Positions 42,795-53,357 are shown, numbered from the stretch's first letter. The stretch: 64,000 nt of DNA from Malachius bipustulatus (GCA_910589415.1 OU342631.1:56820598-56884597); one strand, 5' to 3'. The notes: generated from the letters alone by a model not told the origin. Translations and numbers: made by a program.

Positions 42795-42917
42795 AACCCA
42801 AATGTGTTTTACTTTCAATATGACTTGTCGTTCACTTAGGTTGTCATTTTCAGATTTAAATAACTCGAATGCCTTTTTTATACGAATTTTTTCTTCAATC
42901 GATATTAATTTCGGCAT
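42795..42917 (-). pseudogene. Transposase exon 1 (helix-turn-helix start)
   Basis: From the ATG at 42917 the minus-strand frame reads MPKLISIEEKIRIKKAFELF, KSENDNLSERQVIL and VKHIWV, the DNA-binding start of an insect IS630-type transposase. GTAAGT follows directly at 42794. Joined to 42739 it stays open, so a spliceosomal intron of 55 bases is likely (42740-42794). Confidence 0.6.
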
Positions 42918-43204
42918 TATGAAATTTATAATGTCAAAAAATTAATATTTATTTGACAGTTTGAGGAAAATTTGTCCGAATAAAAAGTTATCCTAGATAA
43001 TATACTAAAACTTCAATTAGACAACAAGGCTGTTAATCAGCTGAGGCAATTTGAGCGATTTGACAAGTGTCGGTGTTTACTTAACCTTCAATACCTCGAT
43101 CAGCTGATATTGTCAATCAAGATCTAGGGAGTTTTCATTTTTGTAAACCTAAAAACAAAAGTTCATGGCCTACCAATGCTTTTTTAATATGTGAACGGCA
43201 TATA

Positions 43205-44574
43205 GTCGAATTTATTCGAATGAAAATGACTGTCAACTTATGACGTTCAACATAATTAATTATTTACGGATGTCATTGTTACGATAACCTAAAATTTCTC
43301 GGAGGAAATTTCGATTTGTCGAAAATCGAAATTTGAAAGAAAATCGGTGTGTTATTGTGGATAATTATTTTGTGATATTAGTTTTTGATGTTAGAATATC
43401 TCCCGCTGGTAGAAGAGGATATTATATAAGCTTTTTTTGTACCTAGGTATTATATCAGTTCAATAATCGTAAAATGCGAAAATCATTGAATAGCCAAGAC
43501 CAATGCAAAGAAATTGTGGCATCTAGCTTACTTCGAACAAGAACTTGACATTGGTGGAACATTATTTCTTTTGACGGCTGTAAGAGAGGTAAATACTGCA
43601 TTAATAAACTTAAAAAAATTAAATTAGATAAGTTATCCAAGTTTATTTCAGCTTCCATCAGCGTGTGCAGCGGCTCTAAAATTAAGTTTGAAAAGTGTCG
43701 CTCGTGTTAGTTCTAAGCAGGGCCCTCCAACTCAGATATATGACCTTGAACATTGAATTTTGTTACGTCACTCCAGGGGCAGGGGGCGCAGCCGTCAAGA
43801 TAACTTGAATTCCGTTTTTACCCGTTAGGCATCGTGATCAATTGGACTTAGCTTTCTTTTGCTTGGAAACGATTTGACAACCAATGAAATAAATACAAAC
43901 AACAAATTTAAATTTGCATCGTGTTCACCATTTACTTTGAAATTTGCATGTGTTTTGGGTTATTTTGCAGTGCTTAAATAGGTTCAGAAAATATAATTCA
44001 AAGGCAGCAGTAATTTATTCTGGTAAATAAAAAATATAAATAGTTTGAAATGTGCTTTGTGTTACCAATATCAATTCCTCATTTATATGTTATGTTTGGT
44101 TTAATATAAAATTTCTTTAATAGGTTCCACACTAGCAGTGAAAAGGATCCCCTGAACGTGTTCACTAAATGACAGAAAAGTTTTCATATGGTGAACTGGT
44201 GGGCTTCAAGAAGAAATACCGGAGCTGTCTGAGCTTTTATGTTTCATTAAACGTAGAAAACGAATTTTATCCACTTAAAAATATTGGGCAGTGAATATTG
44301 AATATTGTATTTCAGCTTAGTTGATTATGATTGGTCATTTCAACTTTTTAAGTTAGATTAACTATGTACGTAGGTACCTACTTAGTAAGTATGTATTATT
44401 GTAGCCGAAAAGTTACATTTTCCACATGCCAACGGATTAGCAATTATCAGAAATTATTCGTTACATAGCCTTAAATCTTCCTAGATATTTTTTTAAATAC
44501 CTATGAATTTTTTACTTATGATATTATACAATATTATACAATAAATTATACAATTACCTATTCCAAATTGGAAC
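43205..44574. other. No gene seen
   Basis: AT-rich, no recognisable coding or repeat structure. Confidence 0.4.
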
Positions 44575-44838
44575 CGGTCGTAGACCTGTCGTACACTATC
44601 CCAATCCTAGAGTAACAGATTGGGAGGGAGGTCCTACGGTCTGGTATGGGGTCTGTGACTTCCACAATCAAAAATCGTGATGAAATTGAAATCGCGGCGG
44701 AGCAGATCTAGAACGCGATATCTCAGAATGTAAGCTAAAGGTGAAGAGAAACACTGGGAATGTTGACTGATGGAAAAAGGACTTAGAAAAACGTAGAAAA
44801 GAAGTTTTACGACTATTAAACCGAACTTAGGAGAGGGC
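44575..44838 (+). pseudogene. R1-like LINE, endonuclease-RT linker (upstream part)
   Basis: A plus-strand stretch with NPRVTDWEGG near 44595-44640 and WKKDLEKRRKEVLRLLNRT near 44775-44830. These are endonuclease-tail and linker text of an R1/jockey-type LINE with RNase H (pattern N-P-R-x-T-D-W and W-x-x-x-L-x-x-x-R-x-x-x-x-R-L-x-x-x-A). It is separated from the downstream part by the TIR element at 44839-45824 and carries a stop just before it. Confidence 0.6.
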
Positions 44839-45824
44839 CCAGATAGCACCGAGTGTCCTATGGAAGTCCGTTGAGTATCCATTATACGTCCATTGGTCCA
44901 TGGACAATAAATGGACGTCCTACGGACTTCTCCGCACGGACTTCCCATGTACGTCCACAAAAGTACGTTCATTGGACGTCCATCGAGTTATTTTTGACTA
45001 TTGCGCATGACGTGCTGTCGCAGACAGGAAGAGAATAGCAGCACAAGTGCGCACGCACGCGCTAACCACCCCATCTTTCATTCTTCTACTATCATACAAT
45101 CCACATTCCTACATTATACATTAATTCGTTCCAAGGAAAGACTTCCGCCATTCCCATCAAACTCAAGACTGCTAGCGTGAAGATGAAGACATCTGCATTA
45201 TACAGTGAACAAAAGAAAGAAATTCGATGAATCTTTAATTTTTAGAGTTTGTTAAAATCCAAAAACGAATATTTTCATTAAGTTTATCAATATTATCATA
45301 AACTAATATAATAAACAACTTTTCAATAAAAATTACCAGATTTTACGTAAAACTTAATGATAGAAACACGTAAGTAGGTAAGTACCTACCTACTAGTCGT
45401 TTTCCTGTATTTTTAGCCGTTATCAACGTTTGTTTTCAAACCAGAAAATTACCGTATATACCCTATAATACCTATCACTACATTTATTTGATTTTTCAGA
45501 ACTCTAAACTTCAAGACTTATCGAATATTTTCTGTCTTTTGTTCCTCACTAAGATATTTATCAGCAAATGCTTTGTGGACATCCGATAACGGACTCTCTA
45601 TGGACATCCGATAACGGACTCCCTATGGACGTCCGATAACGGACATCCTATGGACGTCCGGTAACGAACATCCTGCGGATGTCCAAAGTTGTGACAAATG
45701 GACACTGAATGGACGTCCCGCATGGACGTCGTCCATAGGACAAAAACGGACGTCCTATGGACGTCCGTTGGTACATAGAGGGATGTCCATTGGACGTCCA
45801 TAGGACTACTTTGTGCTGTTTGGG
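44839..45824. mobile_element. TIR element with GGACGTCC subterminal arrays
   Basis: Begins CCAGATAGCACCGAGTGTCC and ends GGACTACTTTGTGCTGTTTG, with GGGC at 44835-44838 and 45825-45828 as a likely target duplication. The ends hold many ATGGACGTCC-type units: TGGACGTCC and ACGGAC at 44910-44990 on the left, and at least six, as ATGGACGTCCGATAACGGAC and variants, at 45590-45810 on the right. The centre has no transposase. It splits the LINE at 44575-46815. Open frames in the arrays are artefacts. Confidence 0.75.
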
Positions 45825-45827
45825 GGG

Positions 45828-46815
45828 CAACTGGGAAAAATATAAACGTACTCTAACGGAATATAATAAGGAGATCAGACAATCTAAAAGGGAGTCTTGG
45901 AGGAAGTTCTGCGAGAGCATCAGTGATCTGCCTAGTAGTACAGAATCCATAAGATATACACTCAAGAGATTCGGTATAGACGCTTGGTTCACTATTAACG
46001 GCTATTATAGGGACTCATTCGCTAGGGAAAAGTTAGGGATATTGGGAGATACACATTTCCCAGGTAGTTCGCCCATGTCTGATCATCGACCGCTCCCAAC
46101 GGGTGGTCGACAAAAACGACCTGGAACAACCTCGAACAACCCATACAATTGAAAGAGCGGTGAAAGCCTTCAAGCCTTTCAAATCGCCAGGAGATGATGG
46201 CATATTTCGCTCAGACCCATTAGCCTAACCTGTTTTTCATTCAAAACTCTGGATGCATACTTTAGGGGGAGTGCGTTGAATAGCAGCCAACTGAATGCGG
46301 GCTAGTATGACTACCAAACTGGAAAGTCAACATCCCTTGATTTTAAAAACTTTGTGAGCAAGATCACCAGGTCTTTCGTTAAAAAAGATACTGCAGTGGC
46401 TGCCTTCCTCGAATCAGCGAATCAGCGTTTAAAAACGTACTACCAGAATCCCTCCATAAGGCAGTTGTCTCAAGAGGGATTTCATCAGTCATATATGGCT
46501 GCATCCACAATATGTTTGGGAACAGAACTAGAACTAGAAGTGGGGTGCGCAGGGAAGAGTACTCTTTCCTCTGTTCTATTCTCGTCGATGATCTACTAGC
46601 CGTTCTCTCACTATGAAATGTCGACGTTCAGTCATTCATGCTGATGACTTGGTCATTCTGATCAAAGAAAGATATGAAGCGACCATTTCTAGGGTACTTC
46701 AGAATGTACTCGAGGTGACTTATCAGTGGTGCAAGAGGGAACACATGTCAGTCAACCTTCGCAAAACTGTCATAGTACACCATGTTCCAGAAAGAGCAGG
46801 TTGGACGGTTTAACG
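45828..46815 (+). pseudogene. R1-like LINE, reverse transcriptase remnant (downstream part)
   Basis: Continues the linker with NWEKYKRTLTEYNKEIRQSK and RESWRKFCESISDLPS. Then come short reverse transcriptase fragments in shifting frames: FKSPGDDGIF near 46180, RPISLT-like text at 46218-46235, and ADDLVILIKERYEATISRV near 46630-46680, in which ADD is the catalytic motif. It ends in WCKREHMSVNLRKTVIV. Large internal deletions and frameshifts remove most of the polymerase. The 3' region with RNase H is missing. It is a decayed relative of the LINE at 52752-57410. Confidence 0.75.
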
Positions 46816-46943
46816 CCTTCAACTCTTCTGTACAGAAAAAATGGTATAAAATGAGTTTCTCAAATCGAACGGCACACTTTGACTAGTTAATAATCATTTG
46901 AAAGTGCCAGACGAGTCCATAATATTCTCTAAAACACGCTAAT

Positions 46944-47090
46944 GCCCGTATTCACAAACGATAATTTCCTAAATAATTACGTAATTATTTAAATGAGTGA
47001 GATGGAGATATGCAGTTTTTTTGCAATAGAATGAGATGGGGATATTTGATTACGTAATTATTTAGGAAATTATCGTTTGTGAATGCGGGC
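46944..47090. mobile_element. MITE, GCCCGTATTCAC family (copy 2)
   Basis: GCCCGTATTCACAAACGATA at the left pairs with TATCGTTTGTGAATGCGGGC at the right. TTTCCTAAATAATTACGTAA and TTACGTAATTATTTAGGAAA extend the pair. The interior keeps TGAGATGGAGATATGCAG. This 147-base copy is more intact than the one at 12777-12924. Confidence 0.88.
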
Positions 47091-48000
47091 GTAAGACTAA
47101 TATAAGTGGCCTAAAACATTTCGTTCTTTGTAATATAGACAGCAGATAGTCCTTCTTATTTCAGTAAAATTTATAAATTACATAAATTTTTGGTAGGCAA
47201 AAGTGGCAGTTTTACATGGATAATAGCATTTTTTCACAAAATAAGATCAAAATAAAACTTAGGCAACTGCCTAAACTTCAATTTTCAATTTTTCCGCATA
47301 TTACAGCAAATTTTATTTTCTTTGAAATCTGTTTTACATTTTCTCTGTGAAGCGCATGGTTTGGGTGATATCAAGCGCAAAATGAGCAAATATTGAAAAA
47401 GTGCGCAAACGTTTCGGTTTTTTGCGCTCGGTGAAAAAATTATCGCTACTACCAGTGGTCCTAATAACAGATCCAAAAATCAGAAATATTTACAGGACCT
47501 TTTTTGCAAGGAATCATGGATAAATTGACTAGACTAAAAGCGTAAAGGAACAAAAAAATTTCAAGTAGACATAAGTATTAGATAAAAAGCCTGTCAATAT
47601 CAAAGTTATTACAAAAAAAATTAATTTATAAAACTGTTTTCAAGTAATTTTGTATTTCACGTCTTGTCCATAGTATACATTTAAGGAATTTAAATCTGAA
47701 ACGTTGAGATATAATCATTATTTAAATACGCGGACAAAAGCTGGAATGTCTTGGAATGAAAGATGATAAGCGGCTTTTGTCTTAGAGTGGAGATGTTTTT
47801 CTCTCTTTATTTTCTAATGCTCTCTTTATATTATTATAATATGTATACTCATGGTAGAAGTTCAGCGAATTTATTTCACTTTACAGCGACGCTGAAATAA
47901 ATTTGAAATTAATTTCATACCAAGGTTTCATTAGTTCTTATTACGATATGGCCGAGGATTAAGCTTTTGGATGTTTTGAAATTATGAAAATAATTATATA
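47091..48000. other. No gene seen
   Basis: AT-rich; a minus-strand open frame at 47285-47476 carries no recognisable domain. Confidence 0.4.
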
Positions 48001-48711
48001 CACTGTGTCTCTTGAATTTCTGGACATAGGGAATTCCCATGTTAAAGTAAACTATTGTAAATATTGGCTCCCCTAATTATTTTACAGTAAAATGTCAAAT
48101 GTAAAACTTCTTAAGGAAAAAAAGCTGCTTCTTATGCTATAATTGGATTTTCATTTGGTTCATCCGTTTTCGAGAAAATCAGGAAAAACTTAACGGGTTT
48201 TCGTAGTTTTTCAAGGTTGCTTTGCTTTTGACAGATAATGCTAATAAGATAATAATAAATCTCTTATATTTCTAAGTGCAATAATTGCTAGAGTAATGTC
48301 AATAAATTTTACTTTTTCTTCAATGGTGTTTTGGTGCAATGGTTTTTCTTCAATAATTCATTTTTATAAACAAGTTTTCCTTTAAAAAGTAATACTTTGC
48401 CACTTAAAGTTTTAATAATGAATGAATTACTTTTAAACAATCAGTTATTGACAATAATTTATAATTTTTAGCGTTATCTGTCAAAAGCAAAGCAACCTTG
48501 AAAAACTACGAAAACCCGTTAAGTTTTTCCTGATTTTCTCGAAAACGGATGAACCAAATGAAAATGCAATTGTAGCATAAGAAGCACTTTTTTTTCCTTA
48601 AGAAGTTTTACATTTGACATTTTACTGTAAAATAATTAGGGGAGCCAATATTTCCAATAGTTTATTTTAACATGGGAATTCCCTATGTCCAGAAATCCAA
48701 GAGACACAGTG
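48001..48711. mobile_element. Palindromic MITE with TA target duplication
   Basis: Ends CACTGTGTCTCTTGAATTTC and GAAATCCAAGAGACACAGTG, flanked by TA at 47999-48000 and 48712-48713. Inverted similarity runs about 240 bases (GGAATTCCC, AATTAGGGGAGCC, AACCTTGAAAAACTACG and so on). Non-coding centre of about 230 bases. Confidence 0.87.
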
Positions 48712-48841
48712 TAGGTATAGGTATAAGATGTATAATACATGTTAAGAAACCATTTAAGTATGAATACGCGAATTATATAAAATAGCAAACCTTGAATTTG
48801 TTTCCAAGTGAATTTTCTAACTACCTGGAGCTTTGGGTCTA

Positions 48842-49015
48842 TACAGGGTGGCATTGTCCGGCTTGTTAGTCGCGTCAATGAAGCCTTTTACAGGAAAGTC
48901 CTCAGACATATCACCGATTCTGATGATTCTGGTTTAAAAAAAAACTGTCTTTTTATATTATTTAAAATCAGAAACCTCTTGGCGCGGAGACGACGTTATA
49001 TACAGGGTGGTCACT
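48842..49015 (+). repeat. ACAGGGTGG-bounded repeat, copy 1
   Basis: A short element bounded by TATACAGGGTGGCATTGTCC and TATACAGGGTGGTCACTTTC. It shares GCGTCAATGAA, GAAAGTCCTCAGA and GATGATTCTG with 52350-52515. Confidence 0.6.
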
Positions 49016-49104
49016 TTCAATTGGCTCACTTTTGTCAATTATTTATTTAATGATAATCACTTATATACCGAGTGACAAGTTTCAAAGCGGGAGATAGGCG
49101 AATA

Positions 49105-49375
49105 CTAGAGAATAAGGCAAGTATTTTCAACGATTAATAAATAAAGGAATAAAGTTCGTATGAGTATAAAGCACATAAAGTGTAATGACTAGCCTGTTAA
49201 AAAGGGGTTCGGAGAATTCCTCCATCGCCCTAACAGTTGTCATATTGGCAGTGCCCGAAACTCCCAAAATCTAGAGAGCTTCCATCCAAACGACAACAGA
49301 GCCACCAGAGTACCTACCAGAACCAGAACAGACACGTGTTTCGCCCTATTGGGGCTCATTAGTGTGCTGCATCTG
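49105..49375 (+). repeat. Hammerhead-bearing repeat, copy 2
   Basis: Second copy of the family at 34390-34640, in the same orientation over the first 230 bases (GTATGAGTATAAAGCACATA and so on). It ends with the hammerhead segment on the minus strand. It lies immediately upstream of a gypsy-type gag region (49790), so it could be part of that element's 5' end. Confidence 0.75.
49327..49370 (-). ncRNA. Hammerhead ribozyme, near-canonical
   Basis: On the minus strand, GCAGCACA leads into CTAATGA, then stem II GCCC-CAATA-GGGC, GAAA, CACGTG, TC and TGTTCTGG. Stem I pairs ACA with TGT. Stem II pairs by four G-C pairs. Every constant part of the hammerhead is present apart from one G to A change in the core (CUGAUGA consensus). 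The sister copy at 34611 has the intact CTGATGA. Stem III is a zero-loop CACGTG, which implies dimer action if active. The G5 change is predicted to abolish cleavage here. Confidence 0.72.
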
Positions 49376-49782
49376 GAGTATTCGGAGTTATTGGATCAAA
49401 GTATCTCGTCGGCATAATTGTTGTGCCTATCTTGTCGTTTTTAGTACTAACCACCGGTAAGCATTCAAGTGACTTGGCAGGCCTAATATTTTTATTTTTC
49501 CTGCCTGTGCGGTCTAGTTGTGCTTTTACCGTTTATATTTAATTCCTTTTAACGGGCAGATTTAAATCATGCCTAGCGTATTAGTTATTTGGGGAGGTTG
49601 ATGCTGACGATACCGTCTCGTAATCTAGAGACATTTTTTTTCTCTTTCTTCTCTCCGATTTATAATTATGTAGTCTCAGTTCTTGAGTACACCTATCTTT
49701 TCTATTTTGATTTTTATTTTCGTACTTTATCTGGTAGGGTTTTGTTAGTACCGGAATTGTTGACCACCCTTCAGATCAGAGA

Positions 49783-50487
49783 TTGAGATTCGAGATATGG
49801 AGGTCCCCTCGGGGACACACCCGAAGTGGAAAATGTCTACGCGGGCTACTATCTCAAGAAGCGGGAAACCACAGCTTTATACGTCCCTTTTCTTTCGAGG
49901 AAGATGCCCAGGAGACTCAGGCCGGTATTAAGGAATGTGAGGATATCGTGAAGACTTTTTCCGGTAGTCAAACCTGCCCGGATTATAAGAGACTCACCTG
50001 TCGTCTATACACCTATCTGGCCGAAATTGTCGAGTCCCGTGGGTTCTCCAAAGAGGACCACCTATTCTCCTCAGCTGTAGATTTATTTACCGGAGATATT
50101 GGGACGTGGTGGCCACACCAACTCCCATAAGACACAGTTTAGTAACTGGTAAGAGCTCGGGAGCAAGCTCAAGGTGATAACTATGATCAGAACTTCTTAT
50201 ATGAGATTTGATCTAGTACGTAGGGTCCGCGTGATGATGTGTCCCTTTTTATCGCTGCCATGGAGGCGCAATTCTGCCAGTTGACTCAATGTCCCTCTGA
50301 AACCGAGATGGTCCATATGATTTGCCTTAATCTGCGCCCTGATTTCGTTAAGGCCCTCACTCTGAACTTGAACACTATCGGTACAGTTGCAGAACTCAAC
50401 AGTCTCTGCAAGAAGGTTGAGGACTCTATTACCACTTGTCGTGAGTATAATACCGCATCGCGAAATATCTGCGGGTTGGGTCCCTAA
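49783..50487 (+). pseudogene. Gypsy-type gag (frameshifted)
   Basis: The first part reads FSFEEDAQETQAGIKECEDI, then TCPDYKRLTCRLYTYLAEIV and EDHLFSSAVDLFTGDIGTWW, followed by a stop near 50130. A second part from 50239 reads SLFIAAMEAQFCQLTQCPSE, MVHMICLNLRPDFVKALTLN and ends before a stop near 50487. This is capsid-type text: structural protein of the retroelement particle. Frame breaks near 50130 and 50215. Confidence 0.7.
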
Positions 50488-50524
50488 GCACCACGCTTGA
50501 CTAATACTAATACTGTCTCCCCAA

Positions 50525-50760
50525 CAGGTGCTGGAATTGCAACCAGCGTGGGCACTCATACTTTTCATGCACAGCCTGACCCTCTCTGTTTGCTATGGCT
50601 GTGGTCTGCGAAAAACCACCAAAGCTCGCTGTTCAAAAAACGCTGCTCGGAGCCAAAAAACGGGGCAGGTCCGGCGCAAGGAGACGCCGGCCCGCGTCCG
50701 CTGGTGCCTGTCGACACCGCTCCAGGGAAGCCAGTAGCCGGCCGACCACGCTAATCTCGG
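50525..50760 (+). pseudogene. Gag zinc knuckle and basic tail
   Basis: CWNCNQRGHSYFSC is a CX2CX4HX4C zinc knuckle, for packaging RNA. It is followed in the shifted frame by CYGCGLRKTTKARC, a second Cys-rich box, and by an Arg-rich tail. Three overlapping frames here all come from this GC-rich end. Only the zinc-knuckle reading is meaningful. Confidence 0.6.
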
Positions 50761-50984
50761 AACAAAGTATTAGCACTAAGACAAAATGTACTGTATCTTC
50801 TCCCTAATGTCAATCTAGACCTTCTACACGTTCTATCTCCGTACTGTTACCACTAAAGCCTACTTTAACCACCCATATCGCACAGTCATCACCTATCATA
50901 CCGCCACCTCTCGTCTCTTGTCCCCTATCAGAATCCAAAACAATAGACAATCGTCCCTATCTTGTCGTCGACGTTTAAGGAATA

Positions 50985-51310
50985 CCTGTGTCTGCCTTGC
51001 TAGATAGCGGCAGCAATATTTCCGTTTTAGGGTCCAAAGGCTTATAATACCTCTTATATGTGCAAATATTACTTTGACCTCTCGATCTCACGAAATTAAA
51101 TTGCTTATCGTTCCATCCATCATTCACGAGTTAATCTTGGGTATGGACTTTTTAAATGCTTTTAAGGTACAGCTTCACTTTGATTCCTTTTCATACCACT
51201 TCCCTACCAACCCTTCTATCTGTGCTATTAATACCATCCAAGGCCTGGACCAGCTTTCCTCAAAACAACAATCTGAGTTGAGCGACCCATCTCTACTCGC
51301 ATCACATTAA
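50985..51310 (+). pseudogene. Gypsy-type protease
   Basis: Contains ALLDSGSNISVLG, the retropepsin D-S/T-G active site, near 51000. It continues in another frame with KLLIVPSIIHELILGMDFLN, the typical I-x-x-x-I-L-G-x-D-F end of retroelement proteases. It processes the polyprotein. It is broken by a stop near 51043. Confidence 0.75.
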
Positions 51311-51362
51311 TACGGGCAACACCAAGCCTTTTAAACTGCGACAATATCCCTTATCACCATTT

Positions 51363-51935
51363 ATGCCGGAGATCTTTAACCAACAGGTCGATGAAATACT
51401 CCGCATGGATATTATCGAGCCTTCCGTCTCTCCATGGTCGTTACCCTTATGGTTGGTTAAAAAGAAGGATAACTCTTATCGAGTCTGTTTTGACGGTCGT
51501 AAGCTAACTCCATATCCATCCCAGACAGTTACCCTATGCCTATTTTCGATTGCATTATTTCAAAGGTTCGCAACGCCAAATTTTTATCTTCTCTGCATTT
51601 GAAATCCGCTTTTCATCAAATTCCGTTGGACTTAGAGTCCCGTACGAAGACTCCTTTTGCCGTACATGGGAAAGGTCTCTCCCAGTATAAACACCTGCCT
51701 TTTGGGTTACATTCCTCACCTCAGAGTCTCGTCCGTCTGCTTGATTAAGTCACTGGACCTGAGTTGGAACCATACGTATGGTATTACATGGACGATATCG
51801 TGATTGCAACCCCGGACTTTTCCACCCATATATCTGTTTTGCGAAATCTTCTGGATAGATTCAAACGGGCCAACCTAACCCACAAAACGATTATTTTTTC
51901 TCAACCGAGAAAAATAGTTTGTTACAATATACTTT
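51363..51935 (+). pseudogene. Gypsy-type reverse transcriptase (palm and fingers)
   Basis: Reads EILRMDIIEPSVSPWSLPLW, LVKKKDNSYRVCFDGRKLT, then in another frame LSSLHLKSAFHQIPL, FGLHSSPQ and, after a stop near 51748, YYMDDIVIATPDFSTHISVL. YMDD is the catalytic motif. The LHLKSAF segment normally has D in place of H (DLKSAF), so a catalytic Asp appears changed. It ends around 51935 where another element begins. Confidence 0.82.
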
Positions 51936-51949
51936 CTTAAATAATTTAT

Positions 51950-52320
51950 GATCCTGAGAGGTAACGCATCTTTTAGCGGGCTTTTTAGCGAGGCCCCCGG
52001 CTTCATTGAACAAATGGAGGAAATGGAGGCAAACAGGAGTAACACTTGCTACAAGCGCTCATGCTTTGATTTCGCAATGACACCTCCCTCTGGCACAGAA
52101 AAAACGTCGGAAAATGTATATCCTGGGAAGAATTAGTATCTATCCTACTTCAAAATAGCAGTTTTCCCTTCAAATACGACGAAATTATCGAAGAAGAAAT
52201 CCGATGTCTAAATCAAAAAGAAGGCGAGTCAGCAAGAAGGTATATCAATGACCTCCAGACCCTAATACGCAGGAATAGCTCCTTATGTGCTCCGCCAAAC
52301 GGAAAATTTTCTCTCATCGC
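51950..52320 (+). pseudogene. Second retroelement gag fragment
   Basis: FKYDEIIEEEIRCLNQKEGE, then SARRYINDLQTLIRRNSS, near 52160-52290 (plus strand). This is a gag phrase common to insect LTR elements and differs from the gag at 49783. Upstream it has GFIEQMEEMEANRSNTCYK and a stop. Truncated on both sides. Confidence 0.55.
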
Positions 52321-52349
52321 AGCCATATCGCCCAGATAAGACTTCTTCG

Positions 52350-52515
52350 CGTCAATGAATAGGTACGGAAAACAGGCAATGGTTGAAAGTCCTCAGAAAC
52401 AGCACCGATTTAGATGATTCTGATTTTAAAAGTTTGCTTTTTTATATTATTTAAAAATCAGTAACCTCATGGAGCGGGGACGACAATATATACAGGGTGA
52501 TCGCTCTCAACTGGT
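52350..52515 (+). repeat. ACAGGGTG-bounded repeat, copy 2
   Basis: Shares CGTCAATGAA, GAAAGTCCTCAGA, GATTCTGATTTTAAAA and TATATACAGGGTG with 48842-49015. Immediately downstream, 52522-52600 matches the end of the fold-back family (GAGATACAGAGTCGATTGAA, TTAGAGAAAAGCTGCAC). Confidence 0.6.
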
Positions 52516-52701
52516 TCACCATTGGTATCTCCTAAACCATTGGAGATACAGAGTCGATTGAATTAGAGAAAAGCTGCACAATTTTCTACTTTAAGAATCT
52601 GAAAAAAACATCTGAAAAAAAAACTTCATAAAAATCGAGATTCCTTATTTCTGGTTTTCTTTATTATTATTTAAAGCTTAATAATTTATTGTAAATTTAT
52701 A

Positions 52702-52702
<1 letters not shown>

Positions 52703-52745
<43 letters not shown>
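52703..52745. repeat. (ATT)n microsatellite
   Basis: About 14 ATT units. It sits at the 3' end of the R1-like LINE on the minus strand, so it probably grew from that element's tail. Confidence 0.85.
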
Positions 52746-52746
<1 letters not shown>

Positions 52747-52751
52747 TCCTA

Positions 52752-53102
52752 GGGTAGGTTAAAAGCCCTCGTACTGAAGCTTGCGCTTGTTGTATCCCTT
52801 TGGATTAGATAATTAGCTCATCAGTCCCGTCTCCTTTTGGTTCTGCTTTTTCGGTCCAAAATACTAGAAGTCTAGTTCTCTCTAGTGCTGGAAATTCACA
52901 CAATAGGTGGTATGGGGTTTCCTCCCCCTCCCCGCGTCTCCTGCAATCTGCGTTGTTTTTCACTCCTATTATTGAGAGTTGTTTCATTAGTGAGCAATGT
53001 CCTGTTAGAAGTCCAATTGCCCATCTCAGCTGGTGTTTACTTAGCTTTTTCAGTTCATTAGATTTATTCTCTGATAGTTCTCTGATAAATATCTTCGAAT
53101 AT
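52752..53102 (-). pseudogene. R1-like LINE, C-terminal zinc-knuckle part
   Basis: Minus strand: KIFIRELSENKSNELKKLS, then KHQLRWAIGLLTGHCSLMKQ, LSIIGVKNNADCRRRGEGEE and TPYHLLCEFPALERTR. This is the LLTGH-type end and the CX-x-x-C-x-x-H-x-x-C-type box (C-R-R-R-G-E-G-E-E-T-P-Y-H-L-L-C) of R1/LOA-group ORF2 proteins; the second Cys of the box appears lost. It joins in frame to 56604-57410 if the LINE between is removed: the junction reads NEVDGLRYSKIFIRE across the duplicated GAATAT. Confidence 0.85.
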
Positions 53103-53357
53103 TTGCATGTATACAGGCTGCACAAAGATACGAAACTTGAGGATGTAGTTGGATACTTGCGGTCTGAGTTCAGTGAGGTTGTATGTGAGGCTCTGCCTTC
53201 TAAGCATCCTGAAGAGTATTCATTCTTTAAGGTAGGAGTCCACAAAACCAATTGGGAGAAGATAATGAATCCAGAGGTTTGGCCTGCAGGTTGTCTTATT
53301 AGAAAGTTTTTTCGTGCTGGAAGACAAAAAACTGGACAGAACCAGAGAGAGATGTGA
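53103..53357 (+). pseudogene. LINE ORF1 C-terminus
   Basis: Reads LHKDTKLEDVVGYLRSEF, EVVCEALPSKHPEEYSFFKV, then MNPEVWPAGCLIRKFF before a stop. The pattern D-x-x-V-x-x-Y-L, S-F-K-V and P-x-x-W-P-x-G-[VIL]-x-[VI]-R-x-F is the C-terminal domain of insect CR1/jockey-type ORF1 proteins (nucleic-acid chaperone). It is 5'-truncated by the insertion itself. Confidence 0.75.

Larger units (their letters stand above)
41579..43202. mobile_element. TIR DNA transposon, deleted IS630/Tc1-type copy
   Basis: TATGCCGTTCACTTATTAT at 41579 pairs with ATATGTGAACGGCATA ending at 43202, with TA at both sides (41577-41578 and 43203-43204). It holds a minus-strand N-terminal transposase fragment (42917-42230) and lacks the rest of the catalytic domain. 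A MITE (41932-42185) sits inside, so the copy was hit again after it inserted. Confidence 0.75.
49780..51935 (+). mobile_element. Ty3/gypsy-type LTR retroelement, degraded
   Basis: A gag-pol series in order on the plus strand, without recognisable paired LTRs. Gag text is at 49783-50487. A CCHC zinc knuckle (CWNCNQRGHSYFSC) is at about 50530-50575. A protease D-S-G site (LLDSGSNISVLG) is at about 50999-51035. The reverse transcriptase lies at 51363-51935, with SPWSLPLWLVKKKDNSYRVC and YYMDDIVIATPDFSTHISVL. RNase H, integrase and the 3' LTR are missing. Clade wording recalls Osvaldo-type elements, an inference from the zinc knuckle and reverse transcriptase phrases. Confidence 0.85.

Noticed and set aside
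44634..45992. Open frames in the GGACGTCC arrays (44634-44972, 45598-45801, 45648-45992)
   Set aside because: The peptides only repeat the array translation (for example WTSIG words). They are shadows of the TIR element.
50497..50807. Three overlapping plus-strand open frames
   Set aside because: They share one GC-rich gag tail. Only the frame with the CCHC zinc knuckle is meaningful.
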